NCBI GenBank assembly: GCA_016291475.1
Contig: JAEEXJ010000017.1
Span: forward strand, 1-38,471
DNA length: 38,471 nt
Origin: Lachnospiraceae bacterium
Lineage (GTDB): Bacteria; Bacillota_A; Clostridia; Lachnospirales; Lachnospiraceae
Reading direction: 5' to 3'
The notes beneath the pieces were generated by a model, which saw nothing but the letters and a program-made list of their open reading frames with translations, was not told the DNA's origin and searched no databases. Below are positions 8,020 through 15,537 of this stretch, one piece after another (the first letter of the stretch is position 1; every line of letters starts with the position of its first letter). The position numbers and the translations under genes are program-made.

Positions 8020-8841
8020 TTACAACTGACCGTTTGCGGGATCAAGAAGCAGTCTTAAGTTATTACCGAGGGCTTCAAACAGCACTACGATAAAAAGAAG
8101 ACACACTCCCGGAAACACCGCAAGCCACCACATTCCGGTAGTCAGATACTGCATTGATTCGGACAATATAATACCGACCGCCGGCTGTTCTGCCGGAAGT
8201 CCGAACCCCAGGAATGTTATTGATGCTTCATGCATGATGGCATGAGGGAACATAAGCACAAGTCCTACCACAAATTGCGGGAGAACATTCGGTATGATAT
8301 GGTGCATCGCAACCCATCTTATGCTATGTCCGAATCTGTATGAGGCATGAACAAAATGTGATTCCTTAAGGGATAATATTTCCGCCTGTACTATACGTCC
8401 CAGACTGCACCAGTGAGTCAGGATAACTCCTATGGCAACACCTTTTGCACCTTTTCCGAGAAGAATGGAAATAAGGATCAGCAGGATCAGATGTGGTATT
8501 CCCATGAACAGATCCACCATCCAATTAAACGCTGCTCTGGCCTTCCCTCCGATCATTCCGGCGAAAGTCCCAAGGAACAATCCGATGACCGATGAAAAGA
8601 TCGAAGCAAGAAGTCCGATATAGATGCTTACGGATAAGCCTTTGATGGTTCTGCAAAACATGTCACGCCCCATCCAGTCCGTTCCGAACAGGTGTGATAT
8701 CGACGGTCCGAGGTTTTTGTCGGCAAACTTTGGAGCATAACTTTCAGGATCCATTATGCATCCCGCTATGGTAATAATTGCGATCAAGAAGACTGTTAAG
8801 GATATAATGATCATAGTTCTTGTTCTTCTGTTTCCCTTCAC
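8020..8841 (-). CDS. ABC transporter permease, DppC/NikC-like
   Basis: A 273-residue inner-membrane subunit. One N-terminal helix (IIISLTVFLIAIITIAG) is followed by the HLFGTDWMGRDMFCRTIKG signature typical of OppC/DppC/NikC permeases, then five more membrane segments. The cytoplasmic coupling loop that contacts the ATPase lies around residues 150-185 (HASYRFGHSIRWVAMHHIIPN). The gene start overlaps the stop of the partner permease by 4 bp (ATGA), so the two are translationally coupled. Substrate cannot be told from this subunit; metals, metallophores and peptides are all handled by the family. Confidence 0.92.
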   Translation of the reverse strand: MKGNRRTRTMIIISLTVFLIAIITIAGCIMDPESYAPKFADKNLGPSISHLFGTDWMGRDMFCRTIKGLSVSIYIGLLASIFSSVIGLFLGTFAGMIGGKARAAFNWMVDLFMGIPHLILLILISILLGKGAKGVAIGVILTHWCSLGRIVQAEILSLKESHFVHASYRFGHSIRWVAMHHIIPNVLPQFVVGLVLMFPHAIMHEASITFLGFGLPAEQPAVGIILSESMQYLTTGMWWLAVFPGVCLLFIVVLFEALGNNLRLLLDPANGQL

Positions 8842-9809
8842 CTGACCGCCCCCTCTCTGATACGGGGATCTGCCACCGTATACAAAATATTCGCAAGAAG
8901 GTTTCCTCCGAATACAAACAGAGCGGAAAACAGCGCTATTCCGAGAAACAGCGGTATGTCCCCTTTTAGTGCAGACTGAACCGTTGCATTTCCGAGGCCG
9001 GGATAAGTAAATACCGTCTCCGCCAAAACAGAACCGCCAAACAGTTCACTTATGGAACCGAACTGAAGTGTGATAAACGGAAGCATGATATTTCTGAGTC
9101 CGTGTCTTATCACAAAAGTCCACTTTCCCTCTCCCCGGGAAGTAGCAAATAGAGCATAGTCACTGTCCAGTGCCTGTCTCATTTTCTCGGCTGTCTGAAG
9201 CGTGATCTTGGATACACCGGTAAGCCCCAGAGTAAGCGCGGGTAGTATCATATGCTGTATACGTTGTGCAAAGGTCGCTTCATCAAAGGGGATACCTGCG
9301 GGTGATGCCAGTCCCATGGGGAGGAGCCTGAGCTTTACTGAAAAAAGAAGGAGCAGAAGCATCCCCACCCAGAATGCGGGTGAGGATTCAAGCGCAAGAC
9401 AATATGTTCTGATCACCTTATCCGCAATACCACCTCTGTAAACAGCCATGATTATTCCGAGAACAAGCCCGATCACTCCGCTTAGGATCCAGGAGACGAC
9501 CATAAGAGTAAGTGATAGTCTGAATCTTTCTCCGATAACCTGCGTAACAGGTTTTCTGTAGATCATGGACACGCCCATATCTCCGCGTATAAAATTGGTG
9601 ATCCATTTGAAATATCTGGTAACAGGGGGTTCGTTCAGTCCCCAGTATTCTTCGATCCTTTCTCTCTGATCGTTAGTCACACCGGCTTCACCGACATAGC
9701 TTTCTACGGCATCTATCGGTGAAACCTCAACCATTGCAAATGTAACTATACTGACTGTGATAAGAAGAAGGATCGCTTTTAAAATACTCGCGATGATTTT
9801 CTTATACAT
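8838..9809 (-). CDS. ABC transporter permease, DppB/NikB-like
   Basis: A 323-residue inner-membrane subunit beginning with one helix (IIASILKAILLLITVSIVTFAM), then the external loop ending in RYFKWITNFIRGDMGVS, which is the normal NikB/DppB layout. Five further helices follow, with the conserved permease segment TSRGEGKWTFVIRHGLRN (about 225-242) and a C-terminal VADPRIREG, the usual family ending. It starts 6 bp downstream of the solute-binding lipoprotein gene and overlaps the next permease gene by 4 bp. With these neighbours it forms a complete importer. Confidence 0.92.
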   Translation of the reverse strand: MYKKIIASILKAILLLITVSIVTFAMVEVSPIDAVESYVGEAGVTNDQRERIEEYWGLNEPPVTRYFKWITNFIRGDMGVSMIYRKPVTQVIGERFRLSLTLMVVSWILSGVIGLVLGIIMAVYRGGIADKVIRTYCLALESSPAFWVGMLLLLLFSVKLRLLPMGLASPAGIPFDEATFAQRIQHMILPALTLGLTGVSKITLQTAEKMRQALDSDYALFATSRGEGKWTFVIRHGLRNIMLPFITLQFGSISELFGGSVLAETVFTYPGLGNATVQSALKGDIPLFLGIALFSALFVFGGNLLANILYTVADPRIREGAVR

Positions 9810-9815
9810 AAGAGC

Positions 9816-11486
9816 TTATTCCCACTTCCAGTCACAGATGTTACTGAGTACAACCTGTCCGTTTGCGCAATGAGGCTGGACGGGCTGTTCGCCTATATTA
9901 AGTCCGTCACGTACAAAATAGCAGTGATCCGCACGTACATACCATGCTGCGGGAACATCACCAATAAGACTTGCTCCGGACTCACCGTCCCACTGTGCAA
10001 GCTTATAATATTTATATACATCCTCGATATTATCCGAAGCCATGGCAAGGGACATGTACTCATCTACGGAAGGATTTGAATAAAAGCTTGAATTACTCCA
10101 GCCCGCGCCCCTTGTGTTAGTTGAGTTCATAAGATAAAACTCATTGGGTGTATAATCTCCTCTTCCGAACATATAAGGAGTCGAGAAAAGCCTTGGAGTT
10201 ATATCGGAATTTGCGGCACCTTCCGGAAGGATTGAAATACCAAGCGCCTTAGCCTGCTCTGCAATAGCCATTGCCATTGCCTGGCGGTTTGCGTTATTGG
10301 AGGTATAAAGAAGCGTAAACTCTGCCTTTACCCCGTCCTTCTCACGGATCCCATCACCGTCCTCATCGGTCCATCCGCCCTCTTCAAGCATGCCGATTGC
10401 CACATCAAGGCCCGAATTGGATCCATCAAGTGCGGTCTCTTCATTGAACCAGGGCATGGTATCACACATGGAGTAAGAGGCAATTCCGTATCCGTTGAAT
10501 ACGTCTCTTATAAGAGCTTCTCTATCGATTCCCACAGCAAGAGCCCGGCGGATGACCACATCACCGGTAACATTGTTTCCGATAGGGCGTCCGTCTTCGG
10601 ATGTCTTTCCTTCATCATATGTAGTGGGGAAAATAATACCGTAATTATCGATGGATTCTATGGGAACCATACGATATCCGTCAATAGACTGGGTTGCAAG
10701 ATTCTGATTGGTATAGATGATATCAACATCACCTCGCTGAGCAGCCATAAATGATGCATCATCATCCATAAAGAGGAGGATGATCTTTTTGATCTGAGGC
10801 TCTTTGCCATAGTAGTACTCATTGTACTCCCATACGCACTGCTGCCCCTTCTCCCATTCGGTCATCTTAAAGAGACCGGATCCGATGGGATTTTCTCCAT
10901 AATTGTCATCGTAATATTTTTCGGGAACAATACCGACCTTATAGGTCATGTAAAGAAATGTATAGTCGGGCTCTGATAGATGAAAAACGACGGTAGTGTC
11001 ATCGACCGTTTCGGCGTCTCTGATATTGCTAAGATCAAGGCTGGTCCCTCCGTCGCGGACCGCCTCATAAGTAAATTCAACATCACTTGCAAGAACCTTT
11101 TCTCCGTTGCTGTAGTATGCATCGTCACGGATAACAAATGTCCAGTCAAGTCCGTCTTCACTTACGTAATACTCATTGGCAAGATCGTTTGTGATCTCAC
11201 CGCCGTAAGCTTTGGTAAGAGTGCTCTGCAAGATGGGATCGAATCTCTGGCCGTATCCGGTTATGGGATTCCAGCCCGAGCTCGATTCCGAATTAACGGC
11301 TACGATAACCGTATCTTTAACCTCTCCGGAATCAACCGCGGGTGCAGCTCCCTCTCCGAATGTCACAGCATCACTTACGCTGCTCTCTGCGGTTGCACCT
11401 GCATTTGATACAGTGTTTCCGCATCCTGAGAGCGCACTTAAACAAAGCGCCATTGCAGCCGCCAAAATCTTCTTATTCAATTTCAT
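9816..11486 (-). CDS. Family 5 extracellular solute-binding lipoprotein of an Opp/Nik-type importer
   Basis: A 556-residue lipoprotein: signal MKLNKKILAAAMALCLSALSGC with lipid-modified Cys22, an acidic Ser/Ala linker to about residue 55, then an SBP_bac_5 fold. Family hallmarks are WTFVIRDDAYYSNGEKVLASDVEFTYE, the VFHLSEPDYTFLYMT region, NPIGSGLFKMTEWEKGQ, VVIRRALAVGIDREALI, and MLEEGGWTDEDGDGIREKDGVKAEF. It captures the ligand outside the cell and delivers it to the two permeases that follow. The ligand is unknown: the neighbouring ZnuA-like protein and Fur-type box point to a metal or metallophore, while the family at large mostly binds peptides. The upstream gap carries a small hairpin just before the ribosome site. 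Confidence 0.9.
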   Translation of the reverse strand: MKLNKKILAAAMALCLSALSGCGNTVSNAGATAESSVSDAVTFGEGAAPAVDSGEVKDTVIVAVNSESSSGWNPITGYGQRFDPILQSTLTKAYGGEITNDLANEYYVSEDGLDWTFVIRDDAYYSNGEKVLASDVEFTYEAVRDGGTSLDLSNIRDAETVDDTTVVFHLSEPDYTFLYMTYKVGIVPEKYYDDNYGENPIGSGLFKMTEWEKGQQCVWEYNEYYYGKEPQIKKIILLFMDDDASFMAAQRGDVDIIYTNQNLATQSIDGYRMVPIESIDNYGIIFPTTYDEGKTSEDGRPIGNNVTGDVVIRRALAVGIDREALIRDVFNGYGIASYSMCDTMPWFNEETALDGSNSGLDVAIGMLEEGGWTDEDGDGIREKDGVKAEFTLLYTSNNANRQAMAMAIAEQAKALGISILPEGAANSDITPRLFSTPYMFGRGDYTPNEFYLMNSTNTRGAGWSNSSFYSNPSVDEYMSLAMASDNIEDVYKYYKLAQWDGESGASLIGDVPAAWYVRADHCYFVRDGLNIGEQPVQPHCANGQVVLSNICDWKWE

Positions 11487-11498
11487 TTTTTATCTCCG

Positions 11499-11518
11499 AT
11501 GCGTGTCTGAGCACGCAT
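11499..11518 (-). other. Small hairpin before the solute-binding-protein gene
   Basis: ATGCGTG and CACGCAT form a perfect 7-bp stem around a 6-base loop, ending 3 bases before the GGAGAT ribosome site of the gene starting at 11486. There is no T-run, so it is not a terminator. A 5' hairpin of this kind can stabilise or process the mRNA and raise the level of the binding protein relative to the upstream gene. That role is inference. Confidence 0.45.
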
Positions 11519-11546
11519 TAATTGTTTTGATTATGTATTAAAAGTA

Positions 11547-12590
11547 TCAGTTAAGAGCCTTCTTAAGAATCTCCAGATTTGAAGTCATTACGGAAAGGTA
11601 GGTAGCTCCGTTCTTAACATCTTCGGATGTGGTTGCCTGCATTGAATCAAGTGCATAGATCTCCTGATCCTTATCCGCAGTATTGTCACGGATGGTCTGT
11701 GCGATCTTGCCGTCACTGTTTTCGATGGTAAGGATAGCATTAAGGCCGAGTTCATCTGTCTTGGTCGCCAGGAACACTACGGTCTCAAAGCTTGCTTCGG
11801 TTTCAGCGGAGCAACCTACGAATGCGGCATAATAATTTATATCATAATCATCGGTCAGATATCTGAAAGGGAATCTGTCACCGAATAAAACAGTATCGAA
11901 TGCTGAACCGTTTACAGCTTCTTTGTACTGTTCATCAAGAGCGGAAAGCTGTGCTTTGTAAGCATCGTTATTAGCCTGATAAACAGATGCATTATCGGGA
12001 TCTGCCTTTGCAAGTCCCTCTGCTATTGCATCGCATAATACGGATGCATTTCTGAGAGAAAGCCATACATGCTCATCGTACTCTACTTCCTCTTCCTCAT
12101 GATCGTGGTCGTGATCTTCATCCTCATCATGATCTCCGTCTTCATCATGGTGATCGTGATCATGTTCATCCTCTTCCTGCATTCCCTCGACTACCTCTTC
12201 CTCTTTAACGCTGTCGCCGAGAACTTCCAGGAGATTGATAACTACCATATCGGGATTAACAGCCTCTTTAAGAGCATCATCCACCCATCCGTCGGACTCA
12301 CCGCCGACATATATGAAGACATCGCAATTTGCGATCTTTAAGATATCGTCCGCAACGGGCTGGTAGCTGTGAAGATCCACACCGTTGTCAAGAAGCATGG
12401 TAACCTCTGCATCAGGCGCTTTATCTCCCAGGATCTGCATTACCCAGTCATACTCGGGGAAAATGGTTGTGACGATGGAAAGCTTATCCGAGCCTGATGT
12501 ATGTGAAGAAGCGGTGCCCTGTCCCGCGCAGGCTGTAAGAGTAAGTACGGCACAAATAATAGCAGCGATCTTTGTAAGCATTTTTTTCAT
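11547..12590 (-). CDS. Zinc/manganese-type solute-binding lipoprotein (ZnuA/AdcA-like) with His/Asp-rich loop
   Basis: A 347-residue cluster A-I metal-binding lipoprotein with signal and lipobox LTAC (Cys21). Expected metal ligands include His74 (DLHSYQP) and His174 (DEHVWLS). Between them, residues 139-170 form the acidic, His-rich loop characteristic of zinc-binding ZnuA proteins, with eight His among Asp/Glu. Where many relatives have a third His (HxAFxYL), this protein reads GDRFPFRYL (237-245), followed by DINYYAAFVGCSAETEASFET. No ZnuB permease or ZnuC ATPase is nearby; the next genes are an Opp/Nik-type transporter instead. It is co-oriented, 53 bp after the small membrane protein, behind a Fur-family box. 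It probably traps Zn(II) outside the cell; its permease partner is unclear. Confidence 0.9.
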   Translation of the reverse strand: MKKMLTKIAAIICAVLTLTACAGQGTASSHTSGSDKLSIVTTIFPEYDWVMQILGDKAPDAEVTMLLDNGVDLHSYQPVADDILKIANCDVFIYVGGESDGWVDDALKEAVNPDMVVINLLEVLGDSVKEEEVVEGMQEEDEHDHDHHDEDGDHDEDEDHDHDHEEEEVEYDEHVWLSLRNASVLCDAIAEGLAKADPDNASVYQANNDAYKAQLSALDEQYKEAVNGSAFDTVLFGDRFPFRYLTDDYDINYYAAFVGCSAETEASFETVVFLATKTDELGLNAILTIENSDGKIAQTIRDNTADKDQEIYALDSMQATTSEDVKNGATYLSVMTSNLEILKKALN

Positions 12591-12643
12591 AATTCAAAAT
12601 TCCTCCATGAACAAAAAACATATATAGACTGATCCGGACAGGA

Positions 12644-12955
12644 TCAATTATTCATCCGGATCTTTTCTTCAACCGGTGAAAGCACGGTGACGAAAGGCAT
12701 TACCGTCTTCACGCACAGAGCCATAACCATATAAGCTATCGAAGCAATGCATGCAATGGGCATTGCACCTCCGATGCGGTTCAGTACCGCCTCACAAACC
12801 TCAAGAGTGGCACATACGGGGCAATCCTCTTCGTGACACTCATGAATGCTTTCCGCCGCAACAAAATAAGCGGACATGAGAGTGAGGATCAGCAGCAGCG
12901 CACAGACAGGGAGGGAAACAAGCGCTGTGAACTTGAATATTTTATTGTCCGTCAC
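12644..12955 (-). CDS. Small Cys/His-motif membrane protein heading the metal operon
   Basis: I take the start as GTG at 12955, because a strong AGGAGGT ribosome site (12963-12969) lies 7 bases upstream; the in-frame ATG at 13003 has no such site and falls on the promoter. This gives 103 residues: a first membrane helix (about 10-35), an extracytoplasmic loop with His38, Cys40, His41, Cys45, Cys48 and Cys54 (HECHEEDCPVC and EVC), a second helix (about 62-85) and a short tail. The two helices with a Cys/His cluster between them suggest metal or thiol-disulfide sensing or metal hand-over at the membrane. I do not recognise a named family. It is the first gene behind the Fur-type box, so it is probably metal-regulated with the ZnuA-like gene that follows. 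Confidence 0.75.
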   Translation of the reverse strand: MTDNKIFKFTALVSLPVCALLLILTLMSAYFVAAESIHECHEEDCPVCATLEVCEAVLNRIGGAMPIACIASIAYMVMALCVKTVMPFVTVLSPVEEKIRMNN

Positions 12956-12962
12956 TGCCGCT

Positions 12963-12969
12963 ACCTCCT
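12963..12969 (-). promoter_or_regulatory. Ribosome binding site that fixes a GTG start
   Basis: AGGAGGT on the minus strand, 7 bases before GTG at 12955. It decides the start of the small membrane protein in favour of the GTG over the upstream ATG at 13003. Confidence 0.8.
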
Positions 12970-13002
12970 CGGTTAGTAATGCAAAACTGAAAACCATTCC
13001 CA

Positions 13003-13031
13003 ATTTTAACCGTGAGCCCCTTTTCTGTCAA
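13003..13031 (-). promoter_or_regulatory. SigA-type promoter of the metal-transport operon
   Basis: Minus-strand -35 TTGACA (13026-13031) and -10 TAAAAT (13003-13008) are separated by exactly 17 bp. Transcription would start near 12996, about 40 bases before the GTG start of the small membrane protein. A Fur-family palindrome lies 6 bp upstream of the -35 box. Confidence 0.75.
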
Positions 13032-13037
13032 TAAGAA

Positions 13038-13054
13038 TTGAAAATCATTTTCAA
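13038..13054. promoter_or_regulatory. Fur-family (Fur/Zur-like) operator
   Basis: TTGAAAATCATTTTCAA is a perfect 8-1-8 palindrome. Its 7-1-7 core TGAAAAT-C-ATTTTCA differs from the classic Fur core (TGATAAT-N-ATTATCA) at one symmetric position. It sits immediately upstream of the TTGACA promoter of the operon containing the ZnuA-like gene. Gene content argues for a zinc-sensing member (Zur), while the motif itself looks more Fur-like. Which family member binds cannot be decided here. Confidence 0.75.
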
Positions 13055-13077
13055 ATTTTACATTTATCCTTCCGGGC

Positions 13078-13115
13078 AAAAAAAAATCCCCTCAGAGCTT
13101 TGAGCCCGAGGGGAT
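13078..13115 (-). terminator. Intrinsic terminator of the galactoside operon
   Basis: On the minus strand ATCCCCTC and GAGGGGAT pair around a 14-base loop and are followed directly by nine T. It lies about 13 bp after the stop of the alpha-galactosidase gene and separates that operon from the metal operon. Confidence 0.9.
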
Positions 13116-13128
13116 CTGTACAACGGTT

Positions 13129-15525
13129 TTATTCTTTTTCCATAAAATAGATCCTGGATGCGAAATCGGGGAAATGCCTGACTTCGGAATTAAATCCCGT
13201 ACCTCCGAAAGCCGCTTTCAAATGAACTCCCGAATACATCAGGGCAGATCCCGAAGTAACGATATCTTCGTTTTCCGTATCCATCTTCACGAATTTTGCG
13301 ACTATATCGATGAGCATACCGTCCTGCTTGAGATGAACCGGCGAAACGGTATTGACCAGATCTCCGAATTCCCTGACATCGATCTTAAGAGATCTGTTAT
13401 AGAAGTGATACATCTCATCTTCATCCAGTCCCTTCGCAAAATATGTGTGGAACTGCGAATTGGGAACCACCAGTTTCTGCATAAGGAATCCCACAGCCTT
13501 ATCGCGGTCCTTGGAAACAACGGTCCACTCGGTAAGATTGCCCTCAGCACCCGGATCGGGTGATACACCGTTTACAGGAAGTGAGCCCGCGCTCCGCCCG
13601 CGGTTAAATTCACCGAACTGCATGGTATATCTCCACTTTTTGTAAAGTTCGATCTGAGCCTTTATCGCCGCAAGGTCTTCTTTTCTCATATCACAGAGAT
13701 TGAGTTCATATCCGAAGACTCCGAAAGCAGCAACGTTGAATCTGGTCTCAAGGGATGTCTCGCGAAGTGTCTGATGGTTGGGGCTTGCGGATACATGTGC
13801 GGAAACCGTCGACATAGGATATCCGTAGCTGTAACCTGTCTGAATGGCTGCCCTGCACACGGGATCCGTATCGTCACTAGCCCAGATCTGAGGGAAGTAA
13901 CTGAGTATTCCGAGGTCGAACCTGTTTCCGCCGGATGCACATCCTTCAAAAAGAATACGGGGAAACTTTTCGGTGAGTCTCTTCAAAACGGAGTACAGGC
14001 CGCAGATATATCTGTGGAATACCTCACCCTGCTTTTCTGCGGGAAGGTTCTGTGAATATACATCAGTAAAAGTTCTGTTCATATCCCACTTTACATAAGA
14101 GATATCTGCGGATGAAAATACTTTACTGAGTTTATCTACGATGTAATCGCAGACCTCGGGATTGGTAAGATCAAGGATCCTCTGCCATCTTCCTTCGGAA
14201 TGATCTCTTCCGGGTATCTCTATCGCCCAATCGGGATGAGCCTTATATAATCCGGAATTCTCGGAGATCATCTCGGGCTCTACCCAGATACCGAATCTCA
14301 TTCCGAGGGCAGTGATCTTATCCGCAAGGGATTTAAGGCCTCCGGGAAGTTTCTTGGGATTAACATCCCAGTCTCCAAGACTGGAATGATCGTCGTTTCT
14401 TTCTCCAAACCAGCCATCATCCATTACAAGAAGTTCTATTCCGACTTCCTTACCGGCTTTTGCAAGTTTTACGAGTTTTCTTTCATCGATATCAAAATAT
14501 GCCGCTTCCCAGCTGTTTAAGAGAACGGGACGCTCTTTCTTCTTCCATTCGCCTCTTACTACATGCTCACGTACGAAGCGGTGCATATGATGACTAAGTC
14601 CGTTAAAGCCTTCCGAAGAATATGACATAACGGCCTCGGGTGATTCGAATTTTTCTCCCGGTGATAATCTGAATTCAAAACCGTCGGGATTGATACCCGA
14701 TATAAATCTTGTTTTTCCGAAAGGAGATATTTCCGCAGCTTCGTAATGGTTACCGCTGTAGATCAGGTTAAATCCGTATACCTCACCCGCATCTTCCGAA
14801 GTATGCACCGGATGCAGCATTACGAATGGATTAGCCCTGTGGGATGATTCACCGCTTCTTGAAGAGTTAATATACTTGCCCCTTACAAGAGGAATCGAAG
14901 ACTTCTGCATCTCCCTTGCCCAGGCACCTCCGAAAGTGGTCATCATATAACCCATTCTGTCAAAATCGATCTGAGTGCTCATGAGTTTTTTGAGAACTAT
15001 CCCTGAGTCCGATGTATTTTCAAGCACGGACATTCTGCAGATGCAGTCGGAATCCTCATACACATAATAGTGAAGGTGCAGTTTAACGCCTTTTATTTTC
15101 TCAACAAGGGTAATGCAAAGATGCTCGCACTTTCCGCTCTCATCATAGGAAACCGGAAGCGTATCCGAGACAGGCTCCTTATCATCGATAACAAAACTGT
15201 CATACTGAAAATCACATGTGGATGAACCGTCATCAAAAGTAATATCCACAAAGGGATCCCTCAGATCTCCTTTTCCGTAAGAGCTCATTTCAAGTCTTAC
15301 ATCCTCAAGGGAATATCCGCAGTGATCATTGTCATACACACAAGTATTGCCCGGTGCAAAGGCATGTTTTTCTATAAGAGAATCAAGTGCTCCAACGCCT
15401 TCTCCCAGCTTTATCCGGCGTCCGTAATACAAATGCTCGAGCTGACCTGTAGGAAGAAGCGTAATTGCATAAGTGGTCTTTGGTGTATCAAGCACCCACG
15501 CATGATCATATATATGACGAATCAT
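13129..15525 (-). CDS. GH36 alpha-galactosidase
   Basis: A 798-residue retaining exo-enzyme that removes terminal alpha-linked galactose, for example from melibiose, raffinose-family sugars or galactomannan side chains. The N-terminal beta-sandwich runs to about residue 330 and is followed by the (beta/alpha)8 barrel with NSWEAAYFDI, LLVMDDGWFGERNDD, WVEPEMISENS, the nucleophile Asp481 in VKWDMNR, and the acid/base Asp551/552 in WASDDTDP. CASGGNRFD (529-537) is the typical GH36 substrate-binding loop. No signal peptide is visible, so it is intracellular. It is somewhat longer than the usual 730-750 residues. An AGGAG site precedes the ATG, 12 bp after the preceding gene, and an intrinsic terminator follows, making it the last gene of the operon. 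Confidence 0.95.
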   Translation of the reverse strand: MIRHIYDHAWVLDTPKTTYAITLLPTGQLEHLYYGRRIKLGEGVGALDSLIEKHAFAPGNTCVYDNDHCGYSLEDVRLEMSSYGKGDLRDPFVDITFDDGSSTCDFQYDSFVIDDKEPVSDTLPVSYDESGKCEHLCITLVEKIKGVKLHLHYYVYEDSDCICRMSVLENTSDSGIVLKKLMSTQIDFDRMGYMMTTFGGAWAREMQKSSIPLVRGKYINSSRSGESSHRANPFVMLHPVHTSEDAGEVYGFNLIYSGNHYEAAEISPFGKTRFISGINPDGFEFRLSPGEKFESPEAVMSYSSEGFNGLSHHMHRFVREHVVRGEWKKKERPVLLNSWEAAYFDIDERKLVKLAKAGKEVGIELLVMDDGWFGERNDDHSSLGDWDVNPKKLPGGLKSLADKITALGMRFGIWVEPEMISENSGLYKAHPDWAIEIPGRDHSEGRWQRILDLTNPEVCDYIVDKLSKVFSSADISYVKWDMNRTFTDVYSQNLPAEKQGEVFHRYICGLYSVLKRLTEKFPRILFEGCASGGNRFDLGILSYFPQIWASDDTDPVCRAAIQTGYSYGYPMSTVSAHVSASPNHQTLRETSLETRFNVAAFGVFGYELNLCDMRKEDLAAIKAQIELYKKWRYTMQFGEFNRGRSAGSLPVNGVSPDPGAEGNLTEWTVVSKDRDKAVGFLMQKLVVPNSQFHTYFAKGLDEDEMYHFYNRSLKIDVREFGDLVNTVSPVHLKQDGMLIDIVAKFVKMDTENEDIVTSGSALMYSGVHLKAAFGGTGFNSEVRHFPDFASRIYFMEKE

Positions 15526-15537
15526 AAGAATCTCCTT

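Noticed and set aside
12060..12190. Repetitive GATCATGATC/CTTCATC-like DNA that could look like a satellite or tandem repeat
   Set aside because: It is simply the coding sequence of the His/Asp/Glu-rich loop of the ZnuA-like protein.
12956..13003. N-terminal extension of the small membrane protein from ATG 13003
   Set aside because: The ATG overlaps the -10 box TAAAAT and lacks a ribosome site, while GTG at 12955 has AGGAGGT at ideal spacing.
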